Positions 1 to 8,363 of a stretch of 64,000 nt of DNA are shown here, one piece after another. Source of the stretch: Kitasatospora sp. SUK 42. GTDB taxonomy: Bacteria; Actinomycetota; Actinomycetes; Streptomycetales; Streptomycetaceae. The stretch covers positions 1,820,721 through 1,884,720 of the forward strand of contig NZ_LFMD02000003.1 in assembly GCF_015776785.2 (NCBI RefSeq). The letters are read 5' to 3'. The number at the start of each line of letters is the position of its first letter. Within the stretch, counting starts at the first letter, position 1. Both the position numbers and the translations under genes were made by a program. The notes beneath the pieces are model-generated. The model saw only the letters and a program-made list of their open reading frames with translations, ran no database searches and had not been told where the DNA came from.

Positions 1-58
1 GCAGTTCCTCGGCGCCCTGGCGGAACCTGGCGGTGCTGCCGTGGGTTCGCTTGGTCAT
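1..58 (-). CDS. N-terminal fragment of an unidentified protein, runs off the left edge
   Basis: Reading leftward from an ATG at 58, the frame is open to the window edge and gives about 19 residues beginning MTKRTHGSTARFRQGAEEL. A strong Shine-Dalgarno (GGGAGG) lies seven bases upstream of the ATG, which is the main reason to believe the start. Too little protein is present to assign a family. It would be transcribed away from the UBP zinc-finger gene in the same direction. Confidence 0.45.
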   Translation of the reverse strand, partial: MTKRTHGSTARFRQGAEEL

Positions 59-178
59 CGTCGGCCTCCCTTCGGCGGCCACGGCCGGGCGGGTGCCGGC
101 CGGAGGAGCCGCACGGGCGTTATGTCCGGATTTTATCCGGGTTGCGGGTCGCTGCGACTGCGGGAGCCGTCGTGCGGC

Positions 179-445
179 TCAGCCCATGACCTCGTGGACG
201 AAGCACCAGCGCCAGTCCTCCCCCGGCTCGTAGGAGCGGATCACCGGATGGGAGGTGTTGTGGAAGTGCGCGGTGGCGTGCCGCTGCGGCGAGAAGTCGC
301 AGCAGCCGATGTGGCCGCAGTCCAGGCAGATCCGCAGGTGCGTCCAGTCCCGACGGCCCTGGGCCAGGCAGTCGGCGCAGCCGTCGGTGGGCGGGAGGGG
401 CTCGATGTCCTCCGGTGCCGCGGCGAGGTCTTCGCAGGCGCTCAT
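179..445 (-). CDS. UBP-type zinc-finger protein
   Basis: This 88-residue protein is one ubiquitin-hydrolase-type (UBP) zinc-finger domain. The Cys/His ligands are visible in order: CADC, then CLDCGHIGCC, then paired histidines in HATAHFHNTSHP. The family is common in actinomycetes as a short stand-alone protein of unknown role. In eukaryotes the fold binds the ubiquitin C-terminus, and no bacterial substrate can be inferred here. The ATG at 445 is chosen because the domain begins almost at once. The next gene is divergent, with about 140 bases between them. Confidence 0.85.
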   Translation of the reverse strand: MSACEDLAAAPEDIEPLPPTDGCADCLAQGRRDWTHLRICLDCGHIGCCDFSPQRHATAHFHNTSHPVIRSYEPGEDWRWCFVHEVMG

Positions 446-586
446 GCTGGCAGGCTATGACGGCCCGGTCCGGGCCGCCCGCTCAGCGCGAACCGCCCCC
501 GGCGGCGCGGGCGACGCGGTCGACGGCGCGGTCGACCCCCCACCGGCGCGGGAACCCGGCGCCGAGCCCCCGGGCGGCATGGGAGC

Positions 587-3388
587 ATGCCACCCGTGGC
601 GATCGTGACGGGGAGTACGAACAGCGACACCGGCGGGGGGACGGCCGGCGGTGACACCGGCGGGCCCGAAGGCGCCGGCGGGTCCGGGCCCGCCGGTGCG
701 CCCGGCACGCCCGGGTCGGCGGGCACCGGACGGTACCGGGCACGGTCCGTGACCGACGCCGGGCGGATCCGGCAACCCGTCGCCCTGATCCGGCTGTTCA
801 CCGGACTGACCGCGATCGCACTCACCCTGCTGCTCGCCGACTACGCCCGCGCCACCACCGGGGGCTTCGCCGCTGACGTCGCCGAGGCCGCCGCGCTGGT
901 GCCGCGCCCGCTGGCGAGCCTGGCCGGCGGGCTCACCACCGCCGCCGTGCTGCTGCTGCCGGTCGGGCTCGCCGTCCGCCGCCTGCTCGGCCCGGACCGG
1001 CGGCGCGCCCTCCAACAGGTCTCCGACGGGCTGCTCGCCGCCGTCCTCGCGTACGGCGCCACCCTCGCCGTGGAGCTCTGGATCGACGGCTCCGCCCCGG
1101 TCTCCCTGACCGCCGCGCTCACCCAGCGGCTGCCCGGCGACGTACTCGGGCACACCGAGCCGGTCTACGGCTACCTCGCCCCCGCCCTCGCCTTCATGAC
1201 CGCCTCCGGCAGCCGCGAACGGCGGGTGCCCTGGACCGTCCTCGCGCTCTCCGGCCTCGCCGGGCTGGCCTGCGGGTACGCCACGCCCACCGCACTGCTG
1301 CTCGGCCTGCTCATCGGCTGGACCGGCGCCCACGGCACCCTCTACGCCGTCGGCACCCCCGACCCGCGGCCCCGGCCCGGCGAGATCCTGCGCGCCCTGC
1401 GGGACAGCGGACTGCGGCCGATCGAGGCGGTGCCGGTCGGGCCCGACCGCTACCGGGTCCAGCAGGCCGAGGGGCGGCCCGAACTCGACGTCCAACTCCT
1501 CGACCGGCAGGCCGTCACCGCCGCCGCCGTCCAACGCGCCTGGCGCCGCCTGCGGCTGCGCACCGCCCCGCACCCCCGCGCACTGCGCTCGCCGCGCACC
1601 GGGCTGGAGCACGAGGCCCTGGTCACGTACGCGGCCCTGGCCGCCGGCGTCCGCACCCGCCGCATCGCCGCCACCGCCGGACTCGGCCACGACACCGCCC
1701 TGATCGCGTACGAGCGCCTGGCCGGCCGCACCCTGGACCAGCTCGCCGACGAGGAGATCACCGACGAGCTCCTCACGGACGCCTGGCACCAGTTCGCCCT
1801 CCTGCAGGGCCGCGAGATCGCCCACCGCGCCCTGGTCCCGTCCTCCCTGCTGATCGACGACACCGGCGCGGTCCACCTGGTCGACTTCGCGGACGGCGAC
1901 ATCGCGGCGAGCGAACTCGTCCTCTGCTGCGACCTCGCCCAGCTCCTCACCACGCTCGCCCTGCGCACCGGCGCACCCCGCGCCGTCCGCACCGCCACCG
2001 CCGTCCTCGGCCCCGGACCCATCGGCGCCGCACTCCCCCTCCTCCAGCCCATCGCCCTCACCCGCACCACCCGCCAGTCCCTCAAGCGCCGCACGGCCGC
2101 GCCGATACCCGACCCGACCGTCCCGGCCGCCCGGTCGGCCACGGACGCGAACACGCCCCGGACCGGGGTGACCGGCGGCCGCGACGCCCGGGCGCAGACG
2201 GAGCAGCCCGTCGACGGGTCCGCCGCAGCACCGGCCGCCGGGGAGCAGCCCGCCCCGACCCCGGTACCGACGGGCGGCCCCACCCACGAGCAGCCCCCCA
2301 CTGACCGGCCCACCCCCATCGGGGAACAGCCCCCCACCGACCGGCCCACCCCCGGCACCGACGGGCAGCCCGGGAGCGGAGGCCTGCTGGAGGAGATCCG
2401 GGCGGAGGTCCTGCGGGGCCGGCCGGAGGTGGTGGTGCGCCCGGTGCGGCTGGAGCGGCTGCGGCCGCGGACGCTGATGGCCGTGGTCGGCGGGGTGGTG
2501 GCCGGGTGGCTGCTGATCCCGCAGCTGTTCGCGGCGGAGGACAACCCGGTCGCGGTGCTGGCGGACGCCGATCCCTGGTGGCTGGTGCTGGCGCTGGTCG
2601 CGGCCGGGGCGAGCCACGTGGCGGCGGCGATGGGGTTCGTCGGGTTCGTGCCGGAGCGGCTGGACTTCCGCAACGCGGTGCTGGCGCAGCTGGCCGGGGC
2701 GTTCGTGAAGCTGGTGTCGCCCGGAGGCGTCGGCGGGATCGCGTTGAACACCCGGCTGCTGCAGCAGGCGAACATTCCGACCGCGCAGGCGCTGTCCAGC
2801 GTCGGGGTGGGGCAGTTGATCGGGCTGGTGCTGCACCTGCTGCAGCTGGGGGCCTTCGTCTACCTGCTGGACGTGCAGCCGGGTGGTTCGGAGCTGGAGG
2901 CGCTGCCCGCCGTGGTCGGCGGGCTGGCGGTGGCGGCGGTGCTGCTGGCGGTGGTGTGGGCGATCCCGCCGGCCCGGCAGTGGCTGGCGGCGCGGCTGCG
3001 GCCGCTGACGGCCGAGGTGCTGCCGCGGCTGCTGGACCTGCTGCGCAACCCGGGTCGGCTGTCGGTGGGCGTGGCCGGGCAACTGCTGGTGTCGCTCTGC
3101 CTGATCGCCTGCCTGTACTGCTGTGTGCGGGCGATCGGCAGGGAGCCGTCCTTCGCCTCGATGGCGGTGGTGTTCCTGGTGGGCAACGCGGCGGGCAACG
3201 CCGCACCGACCCCGGGTGGGGCCGGCGCGGTGGACACGTTCCTGGTCGGGCTGATGCAGCAGACGGCGTCGATGGAGAAGGGCGGGGCGCTGGCGGCCGT
3301 GGCGCTGTTCCGGCTGCTGACACTGATCCTGCCGGTGCTGCCGGGCTGGGCGGCGCTGGCCTGGCTGCGGCGGCGCAAGGCCGTCTAG
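587..3388 (+). CDS. Kinase-like / lysylphosphatidylglycerol-synthase-TM (flippase-like) fusion membrane protein
   Basis: The 933-residue protein has three parts. An N-terminal block of hydrophobic helices (about residues 65-270) is followed by a soluble phosphotransferase-like segment (about 280-480) with HRALVPSSLLIDD then VHLVDFADGD, which resemble a catalytic loop and a DFG-like motif. A Pro/Thr-rich linker (about 530-600) holds two copies of QPPTDRPTP. The C-terminal 300 residues form the lysylphosphatidylglycerol-synthase TM domain (UPF0104), with LVSPGGVGGIALNTRLL and NAAPTPGGAGAVD. This domain belongs to a lipid flippase-like family, and the substrate is unknown. The start is uncertain: a GGGAG lies almost on top of ATG 587, so GTG 596 is possible. 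Confidence 0.8.
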   Translation: MPPVAIVTGSTNSDTGGGTAGGDTGGPEGAGGSGPAGAPGTPGSAGTGRYRARSVTDAGRIRQPVALIRLFTGLTAIALTLLLADYARATTGGFAADVAEAAALVPRPLASLAGGLTTAAVLLLPVGLAVRRLLGPDRRRALQQVSDGLLAAVLAYGATLAVELWIDGSAPVSLTAALTQRLPGDVLGHTEPVYGYLAPALAFMTASGSRERRVPWTVLALSGLAGLACGYATPTALLLGLLIGWTGAHGTLYAVGTPDPRPRPGEILRALRDSGLRPIEAVPVGPDRYRVQQAEGRPELDVQLLDRQAVTAAAVQRAWRRLRLRTAPHPRALRSPRTGLEHEALVTYAALAAGVRTRRIAATAGLGHDTALIAYERLAGRTLDQLADEEITDELLTDAWHQFALLQGREIAHRALVPSSLLIDDTGAVHLVDFADGDIAASELVLCCDLAQLLTTLALRTGAPRAVRTATAVLGPGPIGAALPLLQPIALTRTTRQSLKRRTAAPIPDPTVPAARSATDANTPRTGVTGGRDARAQTEQPVDGSAAAPAAGEQPAPTPVPTGGPTHEQPPTDRPTPIGEQPPTDRPTPGTDGQPGSGGLLEEIRAEVLRGRPEVVVRPVRLERLRPRTLMAVVGGVVAGWLLIPQLFAAEDNPVAVLADADPWWLVLALVAAGASHVAAAMGFVGFVPERLDFRNAVLAQLAGAFVKLVSPGGVGGIALNTRLLQQANIPTAQALSSVGVGQLIGLVLHLLQLGAFVYLLDVQPGGSELEALPAVVGGLAVAAVLLAVVWAIPPARQWLAARLRPLTAEVLPRLLDLLRNPGRLSVGVAGQLLVSLCLIACLYCCVRAIGREPSFASMAVVFLVGNAAGNAAPTPGGAGAVDTFLVGLMQQTASMEKGGALAAVALFRLLTLILPVLPGWAALAWLRRRKAV

Positions 3389-3414
3389 GCCGTGCCCGAC
3401 GGCCCCAGGGCCTA

Positions 3415-3612
3415 CTACTCGCGGTCGTAGTCCTCGTCGAGCTGGACGGCCCGGCTCTGCTCGGCGGCGTCCGCGACGTTGGTGGCCGGGTCGGCGCCGA
3501 GGGCCAGACGCTCGGCGACCTCGTCGTACTCGTCTCCGGTGGGGGGCTCCTCGTCGGGCTCGATGATCTCGACGACCTCGTCGATCAGGTAGTCCTCGTG
3601 GTTCTGCGGCAT
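3415..3612 (-). CDS. Small acidic protein of unknown function
   Basis: A 65-residue, strongly acidic protein beginning MPQNHEDYLIDEVVEIIEPD and ending in an acidic DEDYDRE tail. I recognise no catalytic motif; similar short acidic proteins are frequent in Streptomyces. It converges on the preceding membrane-protein gene with 26 bases between the stops. The ATG at 3612 is the only start that keeps the acidic N-terminus; the longer upstream reading is Arg/Gly-rich and looks like a non-coding frame. Confidence 0.55.
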   Translation of the reverse strand: MPQNHEDYLIDEVVEIIEPDEEPPTGDEYDEVAERLALGADPATNVADAAEQSRAVQLDEDYDRE

Positions 3613-3813
3613 GGCGTCCGTCCTCACTGTTCGGAGGCTCGCAGGGCACTGGTGGCGGTACTGGCAGTATCCGCCGTCGGGCGCGAGGGCGCGACGCGCG
3701 GGAACCGCTCCGGCGGGTTGCCCGTCCCCTGTCACCCCAAGCCGAATTGACCCACAAAACCAACCCCTGAATGACCCAAGGAACGGGTTCATTCCGCACC
3801 TAGGGTCGTAGCC

Positions 3814-4281
3814 ATGACGACGAACGGAACCACCGCGGCCCCCGCCCGCCTCGACTACGCCCGCACCGCCCCGAAGGTGTTCCGCGCGATGATCGCCCTG
3901 GACGCCGCCGCCCGCGAGGGCCTGGACCCGGCGCTGGTCGAGCTGGTGCAGATGCGCACCTCGCAGCTGAACGGCTGCGCCTACTGCCTGGACATGCACG
4001 CCAAGGACGCCCGCAAGGCCGGCGAGACCGACGAGCGGATCTACCTGCTGCCGGTCTGGCACGAGGCCCCGGCCGGGGTGTACAGCGAGCGCGAGCGGGC
4101 CGCGCTGGCGCTCGCCGAGGAGATCGCCCGGATCGACGGCGGCGTCACGGACGCGGTGTACGCCCGGGCCGCCGAGCACTTCCCGGAGGCGGAGCTGGCG
4201 CAGCTGATCTCGGTCTGCTTCACGATCAACGCCTGGAACCGGATCAACGTGGCCACCCGCAAGACCCCGGGCACCCCGTAG
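3814..4281 (+). CDS. Carboxymuconolactone decarboxylase / AhpD-like protein
   Basis: A 155-residue AhpD-like alpha-helical protein. The peroxidatic CxxC motif is present as NGCAYCLDMHAKDARKAGE, with the following His conserved, and an ERERAALALAEEIAR helix follows as in the family. Members are alkylhydroperoxidase-type thiol reductases or remain uncharacterised. The length matches single-domain members. Monocistronic: convergent or independent neighbours lie on both sides. Confidence 0.9.
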   Translation: MTTNGTTAAPARLDYARTAPKVFRAMIALDAAAREGLDPALVELVQMRTSQLNGCAYCLDMHAKDARKAGETDERIYLLPVWHEAPAGVYSERERAALALAEEIARIDGGVTDAVYARAAEHFPEAELAQLISVCFTINAWNRINVATRKTPGTP

Positions 4282-4339
4282 GAGCCCCCTCGGGAGGCCC
4301 GCACGGCCCGGCCGCCCGGAACGCGCCGCAGGCCACCGG

Positions 4340-4361
4340 GGGTACGATCGGTGCCGTACCC
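4340..4361. repeat. Inverted repeat upstream of the methyltransferase gene
   Basis: GGGTACG (4340-4346) and CGTACCC (4355-4361) form a perfect seven-base inverted repeat around an eight-base loop, 57 bases before the methyltransferase ATG. It could be an operator or a small leader hairpin. Only the symmetry is observed. Confidence 0.35.
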
Positions 4362-4418
4362 AGGGCTTAACCACACCCACCCGGTGGCCCCCAGGCCCTT
4401 ACGAACGACGGGGAAAGC

Positions 4419-5063
4419 ATGTCCGGCTCGCACTACTTCACCGGTGCACCCGAGGTCGCCAGCGAGCGCCGGCCGATCACGGTCGCACTGCCGGACGTCA
4501 CCCTCGAACTGACCACCGACGCCGGGGTGTTCTCCCGCAACCGGCTCGACCCGGGCACCCGGATCCTGCTGGAGCACGCCCCGCAGCCGCGGGTGCGCGG
4601 CCCGATCCTGGACATCGGCTGCGGCTACGGCCCGATCGCGCTGACCTGGGCGACCCGCCGCAAGCGGCTGCCGGTGTGGGCGGTGGACGTCAACGAGCGG
4701 GCGCTGGAGCTGGTGCGGCTGAACGCCGAGGCGCTGCGGCTGGGCAACGTCCAGGCCGCGCTGCCGGACGACGTCCCCGAGGACCTCCGGTTCGCCACCA
4801 TCTACTCCAACCCGCCGATCCGGATCGGCAAGGCCGCGCTGCGCGGGCTGCTGACGCACTGGCTCGGCCGGCTGACCCCGGACGGCTCGGCGTTCCTGGT
4901 GGTGCAGAAGCACCTGGGCTCGGACTCGCTGCAGAAGTGGCTCAACGACCAGGGCTACCCGACCTCCCGGGTCACGTCGGTCAACGGGTTCCGGATTCTG
5001 GAAGCACAACCCCGCCCGGAGTCGGGCGAGGGCTCGGAGAGTGGACGGGGAACGACGTCGTGA
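4419..5063 (+). CDS. Class I SAM methyltransferase, RsmC-like
   Basis: A 214-residue methyltransferase of the small-domain RsmC type (16S rRNA m2G family). It shows the SAM-binding motif DIGCGYGPIAL near residue 65, an acidic motif II (VDVNERAL), and the NPPIRIG catalytic motif typical of amino-group base methylation. The N-terminal region (HYFTGAPEV) matches the start of short actinobacterial RsmC homologues, so the ATG at 4419 is convincing. The stop overlaps the GTG of the next RNA methyltransferase gene (GTGA), indicating translational coupling of two RNA-modification genes. Confidence 0.85.
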   Translation: MSGSHYFTGAPEVASERRPITVALPDVTLELTTDAGVFSRNRLDPGTRILLEHAPQPRVRGPILDIGCGYGPIALTWATRRKRLPVWAVDVNERALELVRLNAEALRLGNVQAALPDDVPEDLRFATIYSNPPIRIGKAALRGLLTHWLGRLTPDGSAFLVVQKHLGSDSLQKWLNDQGYPTSRVTSVNGFRILEAQPRPESGEGSESGRGTTS

Positions 5064-5644
5064 AGCAGCTGCGCGGGACCGAACTGAAGCGACTGCACCG
5101 CTCCTGGCGGCGCAGCAACGAGTTCCGGCTCGCGATGATCCTGGAGAACCTGCAGTCGCCGTTCAACGTCGGCTCGGTGGTCCGGACCGGGGCGGCGATG
5201 GGTGCCGAGAAGCTGTACCTGACCGGGGACACCCCGTCGGTGCGCTCCTCCGGTGCGCAGAAGGCCGCGATGGGCACCGACAAGTACCTGAAGGTGGAGC
5301 ACTTCCCGACCGTCGCCGAGGCGGTGGCCGCGGCGAAGGCGGACGGCTTCAAGGTGGTCGGGCTGGAACTGGCGGACGAGGCGGTGCCGATGTTCGCCGC
5401 CGAGCTGACGCCTGCGGTGGCCTTCGTGCTCGGGCACGAGGACCGCGGGATCACCCCCGAGGCGCTGGCGCTCTGCGACCAGGTGGTGTTCGTGCCGCAG
5501 CTGGGCCGGGTGGGCTCGCTGAACGTCTCGGCGGCCGCGACGGTGGCCTGCTACGAGGCGCGCCGCCAGGGGTACGCGATCAGCGGCACGCCGGACGGGA
5601 GCGAGGCCGGGGGCGACTTCGGCGACCTCGGCGACGAGGACTGA
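5060..5644 (+). CDS. SpoU/TrmH-family RNA 2'-O-methyltransferase
   Basis: A 194-residue SPOUT methyltransferase. The three SpoU motifs are visible: LQSPFNVGSVVRTGAAMG (motif 1, with the catalytic Arg), FVLGHEDRGITPEAL (motif 2) and LGRVGSLNVSAAATVACYE (motif 3), which together form the trefoil-knot SAM site. A short acidic tail (GDFGDLGDED) follows. The GTG at 5060 overlaps the upstream stop by four bases. The substrate is a tRNA or rRNA ribose by family; the exact site cannot be told from sequence. Confidence 0.88.
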   Translation: MKQLRGTELKRLHRSWRRSNEFRLAMILENLQSPFNVGSVVRTGAAMGAEKLYLTGDTPSVRSSGAQKAAMGTDKYLKVEHFPTVAEAVAAAKADGFKVVGLELADEAVPMFAAELTPAVAFVLGHEDRGITPEALALCDQVVFVPQLGRVGSLNVSAAATVACYEARRQGYAISGTPDGSEAGGDFGDLGDED

Positions 5645-5660
5645 CGCCTGGTCCGATGAT

Positions 5661-5692
5661 CGGAGGGGTGTGCCGAAAGGCCCACCCCTCCG
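5661..5692 (+). terminator. Intrinsic terminator-like hairpin
   Basis: CGGAGGGGTG (5661-5670) pairs perfectly with CACCCCTCCG (5683-5692). The loop contains a GCC-GAAA-GGC mini-hairpin. It lies 16 bases after the SpoU-family stop and has no U-tract, as is common in actinomycetes. Confidence 0.7.
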
Positions 5693-5721
5693 GCGTTCTC
5701 CGCCCCGGGAACCCCGCGGAT

Positions 5722-5739
5722 ATCTGCCGAACGGCAGAT
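5722..5739. promoter_or_regulatory. Perfect 7-4-7 inverted repeat before the ABC transporter genes
   Basis: ATCTGCC-GAAC-GGCAGAT is a perfect palindrome whose right arm overlaps a possible upstream ATG (5738). Its size and position, about 35 bases before the preferred GTG of the ABC ATPase gene, suit a homodimeric repressor operator (TetR/GntR-like). No regulator gene is adjacent, so the assignment is inference. Confidence 0.4.
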
Positions 5740-5773
5740 GTGCGAAGCCGGCCCGGGCGGAAGCATTCCGGTC

Positions 5774-6670
5774 GTGACCGAACTCCAGATCCTCGACCTC
5801 ACCAAGGAGTACCGCGGCGGCAAACGCGCCGTGGACTCCTTCACGCTGACGCTGCGGCCCGGCGTGCTCGGCCTGCTCGGGGCCAACGGCGCCGGGAAGT
5901 CCAGCCTGATGCGCATCCTGGCCACGGTCACCCGGCCCACCTCGGGGCGGGTGCTGTGGGAGGGCGTGGACATCACCCGCCGGCCCGGGCCCCTGCGCCG
6001 CGCCGTCGGCTACCTGCCGCAGGACTTCGGCGTCTACCCACAGCTCACCGCCCGCGAGTTCCTCGGCTACCTGGCCGCCGCCAAGGGGCTGCGGCGGCGC
6101 TCCGCCAGGGCCCGGATCGAGGAACTGCTCGAACTGGTCAACCTCTCGGGCGCGGCCGGGCAGCGGCTGGGGGCGATGTCCGGCGGGATGCGTCAGCGGG
6201 TCGGCATCGCCCAGGCGCTGCTCAACGACCCGGCGCTGCTGATCGTGGACGAGCCGACGGTCGGGCTGGATCCCGAGGAGCGGCTGCGCTTCGGCGGTCT
6301 GCTGAGCGGGCTCGGCGCCGAGCGGATCGTCGTGCTCTCCACCCACATCGTCCCGGACGTGGCGGCCACCGCCGACCGGATCGCGGTGATGGGCGCCGGG
6401 CGGCTGCTGCACCACGGCAGCCCGGAGGAGCTGCTCCTCGGTGCCGAGGGCTCGGTCTGGGAACTGACCGTCGCCGCCGATCAACTCCCGCTGCTGCGTT
6501 CGCGGTTCCTGCTCGGCGGCACCACCCGCACTCCGCGGGGCGTAAGCGTCCGGGTGCTGTCCGGGCACCCGCCCGCACCGGAGGCGCAACCCGTACCGCC
6601 CCGGCTGGAGGACGCGTACCTGCTGCTCACCGCCGGACCGGCCGTACCCGGGCGGGTGGCGGCATGGTGA
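5774..6670 (+). CDS. ABC transporter ATP-binding protein
   Basis: A 298-residue ATPase of the drug/Na+-export (ABC-2 type) family. The motifs are in order: Walker A GANGAGKSS (about residue 40), Q-loop near YLPQDFGVY, signature MSGGMRQRV, Walker B LLIVDEPTVGLD, and H-loop STHIVPDV. A C-terminal extension of about 80 residues resembles the accessory domain of these exporters. GTG 5774 is preferred over ATG 5738 because the domain starts at VTELQILDLTKEY and a GGAAG precedes it. The stop overlaps the permease start (ATGGTGA). It could export the adjacent cluster's product, but it lacks the SARP-type boxes seen from 8.3 kb on. Confidence 0.88.
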   Translation: MTELQILDLTKEYRGGKRAVDSFTLTLRPGVLGLLGANGAGKSSLMRILATVTRPTSGRVLWEGVDITRRPGPLRRAVGYLPQDFGVYPQLTAREFLGYLAAAKGLRRRSARARIEELLELVNLSGAAGQRLGAMSGGMRQRVGIAQALLNDPALLIVDEPTVGLDPEERLRFGGLLSGLGAERIVVLSTHIVPDVAATADRIAVMGAGRLLHHGSPEELLLGAEGSVWELTVAADQLPLLRSRFLLGGTTRTPRGVSVRVLSGHPPAPEAQPVPPRLEDAYLLLTAGPAVPGRVAAW

Positions 6671-8232
6671 CGCGGATCGGAGCGATCGCCCTCGCCGACT
6701 TCCGGGAGCGCCGCCGGCGGGCGGGCTACCTGGTCGTGCTGCTCGGCACCCTGGCCCTCGGCCTGCTGGCCGCGCCGGTGGGGGACTCCCGCTGGCAGGT
6801 GTTCCAGGTGACCGACCTCCAGGGCCGCTACACCAGCGGCTACGTGGGGACGGTGACGGCGCTCGGCGGCGCGGTCTGGCTCTCGCTGGCGGGCTTCGGC
6901 ATCGCCCGGGGCACGATCGTCCGGGACGAGCAGAGCGGCGTGGGCAGCCTGCTCGCGGCCACCCCGCTGAGCCGGATCGGCTACCTGGCGGGCAAGTTCG
7001 GCAGCAACCTGCTGCTGTTCGGCTCGATGCTGCTCGCGCTGGCCGGCACCGCCCTCGCGGTGCAGCTGGTCAAGGGGGACTCCGGCCGGGTGGACGTGGT
7101 GCGGCTGCTGCTGCCGTACGTCCTGATCACGCTGCCGCTGCTGGCCGCGGTGGCCGGGTGCGCGGTGCTGTTCGACACCGTGCCCGGGCTGCGCGGCGGG
7201 ATCGGGGCCCTGGTCTGGTTCGTGGTCTGGACGGCCCTGGTGCTGGGCGCACAGTCGGCCGGCGGGGCGGACCTGCTGGGCATGCGGCGGATCACCGCGT
7301 CGATCCGGGAGACGCTCACGGCGAGCGGGCGGCCGGTGGACGGGGTGGAGTTCGGGGTCGGCCTGACCGCCGACAACCGGGTGCTCGGCAGCTTCGACTG
7401 GCCCGGCCTCGGGCCGGGCGAGGCGGGCGGTCCGGCCTCGGTGGGGGTGCTGCTGGTCGGCGCGGCGGTGGGGATCGCGCTGCTCGGGGCGCTCTGGTTC
7501 CGGCGCTTCGACGGGTCGGCGGCCGGCCTCGGCGCCCGCCCGGCCGAAGCGGAGGCGGCCGCGGAAGCGTCGGCGTCGGCGTCGGCCGCCGCCCCGGCGG
7601 GCTTCGCCCTGGACCCGGCCCGGCTGACCACGGCCCGCGAGGGACGCACGGGGTTCGACACGGTGCTCGGGGAGCTGCGGATCCTGGTACCGGACCGGCG
7701 GTGGTGGGCCGGGGCGGCCGCGTTCGCGGCGATCGCGGCCGCCGTCGCACCGGACCGGCCGAGCCACTCGGTGCTGCCGTTCGCGATGCTCTGGCCGGTG
7801 CTGCTCTGGTCCCGGATGGGGCACCGGGCGGGCGGCGGCAGCATCGACGAACTGCTCGGCGCCTGCCCCTCCCCCCTGCGCCGGGGGCTGGCCGTCCTGC
7901 TCGCGGGGGTCGTCCCCGCGCTGGTGGTGGTCGCCGTGCCGGTCCTGCGGCTGGTCGGCGCCGGGCAGACCCGGGCCGCCGGGGGTGCTCTGGCGGGGGC
8001 GGTGCTCGTCCCGGCCCTGGCGATGCTCTGCGGCGCCGTCACGCGCGGGCCCCGGCTGTTCCAGACCGTCTACCCGATGCTCTGGTACGGGATGGTCAAC
8101 CACGTCTCCGGGCTGGACTTCCTCGGCCTCACCGGTGACCGTGCACCGGCCCCGCTCGCGGTCGCGGGCCTCGCCGCCGCCCTGGCCTCCGCCGCGCTCG
8201 CCCTGGACGCGATACGCCACGCCGCCCGCTGA
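6664..8232 (+). CDS. ABC-2-type transporter permease
   Basis: A 522-residue polytopic membrane protein. It opens with a cytoplasmic basic stretch (DFRERRRRAGYL) and a first TM segment (VVLLGTLALGLLAAPVG). A second cluster of TM helices spans about residues 115-250, a Gly/Ala/Glu-rich loop lies near 300-320, and more helices end the protein. It is the partner of the overlapping ATPase gene. The duplicated organisation, two hydrophobic halves with a large extracellular loop after the first TM, is typical of ABC-2 permeases that handle lipids, peptides or antibiotics. The substrate is not deducible. Confidence 0.82.
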   Translation: MVTRIGAIALADFRERRRRAGYLVVLLGTLALGLLAAPVGDSRWQVFQVTDLQGRYTSGYVGTVTALGGAVWLSLAGFGIARGTIVRDEQSGVGSLLAATPLSRIGYLAGKFGSNLLLFGSMLLALAGTALAVQLVKGDSGRVDVVRLLLPYVLITLPLLAAVAGCAVLFDTVPGLRGGIGALVWFVVWTALVLGAQSAGGADLLGMRRITASIRETLTASGRPVDGVEFGVGLTADNRVLGSFDWPGLGPGEAGGPASVGVLLVGAAVGIALLGALWFRRFDGSAAGLGARPAEAEAAAEASASASAAAPAGFALDPARLTTAREGRTGFDTVLGELRILVPDRRWWAGAAAFAAIAAAVAPDRPSHSVLPFAMLWPVLLWSRMGHRAGGGSIDELLGACPSPLRRGLAVLLAGVVPALVVVAVPVLRLVGAGQTRAAGGALAGAVLVPALAMLCGAVTRGPRLFQTVYPMLWYGMVNHVSGLDFLGLTGDRAPAPLAVAGLAAALASAALALDAIRHAAR

Positions 8233-8242
8233 GGCGGGCGGC
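8221..8242 (+). terminator. Terminator hairpin overlapping the permease stop codon
   Basis: GCCGCCCGC (8221-8229), loop TGAG, then GCGGGCGGC (8234-8242) form a perfect nine-base GC stem containing the TGA stop. A second, weaker hairpin (GGTGCC...GGCACC) follows directly. Together they probably separate the ABC operon from the biosynthetic cluster. Confidence 0.65.
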
Positions 8243-8311
8243 CCACCGGGTGCCTCGCCCGGGGCACCGCCGAGTGCCCTGCCGAGTGCCCCGCCGGGTG
8301 TACATCGGCGG

Positions 8312-8340
8312 CGGTCAGCGCAGCGTCAGCTAAGCGTCAG
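8312..8340 (+). promoter_or_regulatory. SARP-type operator array I (3 heptamers, 11-bp period)
   Basis: CGGTCAG (8312), GCGTCAG (8323) and GCGTCAG (8334) are spaced exactly 11 bp, one helical turn, as in operators of Streptomyces antibiotic regulatory proteins. The last box ends 23 bases before the KASIII ATG, leaving room only for a -10 region and suggesting a leaderless or near-leaderless transcript. The same motif recurs before four other units. Confidence 0.75.
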
Positions 8341-8363
8341 CGCCGCGCGCGACCGTAGTGGGC

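Noticed and set aside
455..3799. A 1114-residue minus-strand open frame
   Set aside because: Overlaps the flippase-like gene and the real small acidic gene; Arg/Gly/Pro-rich with no recognisable domain.
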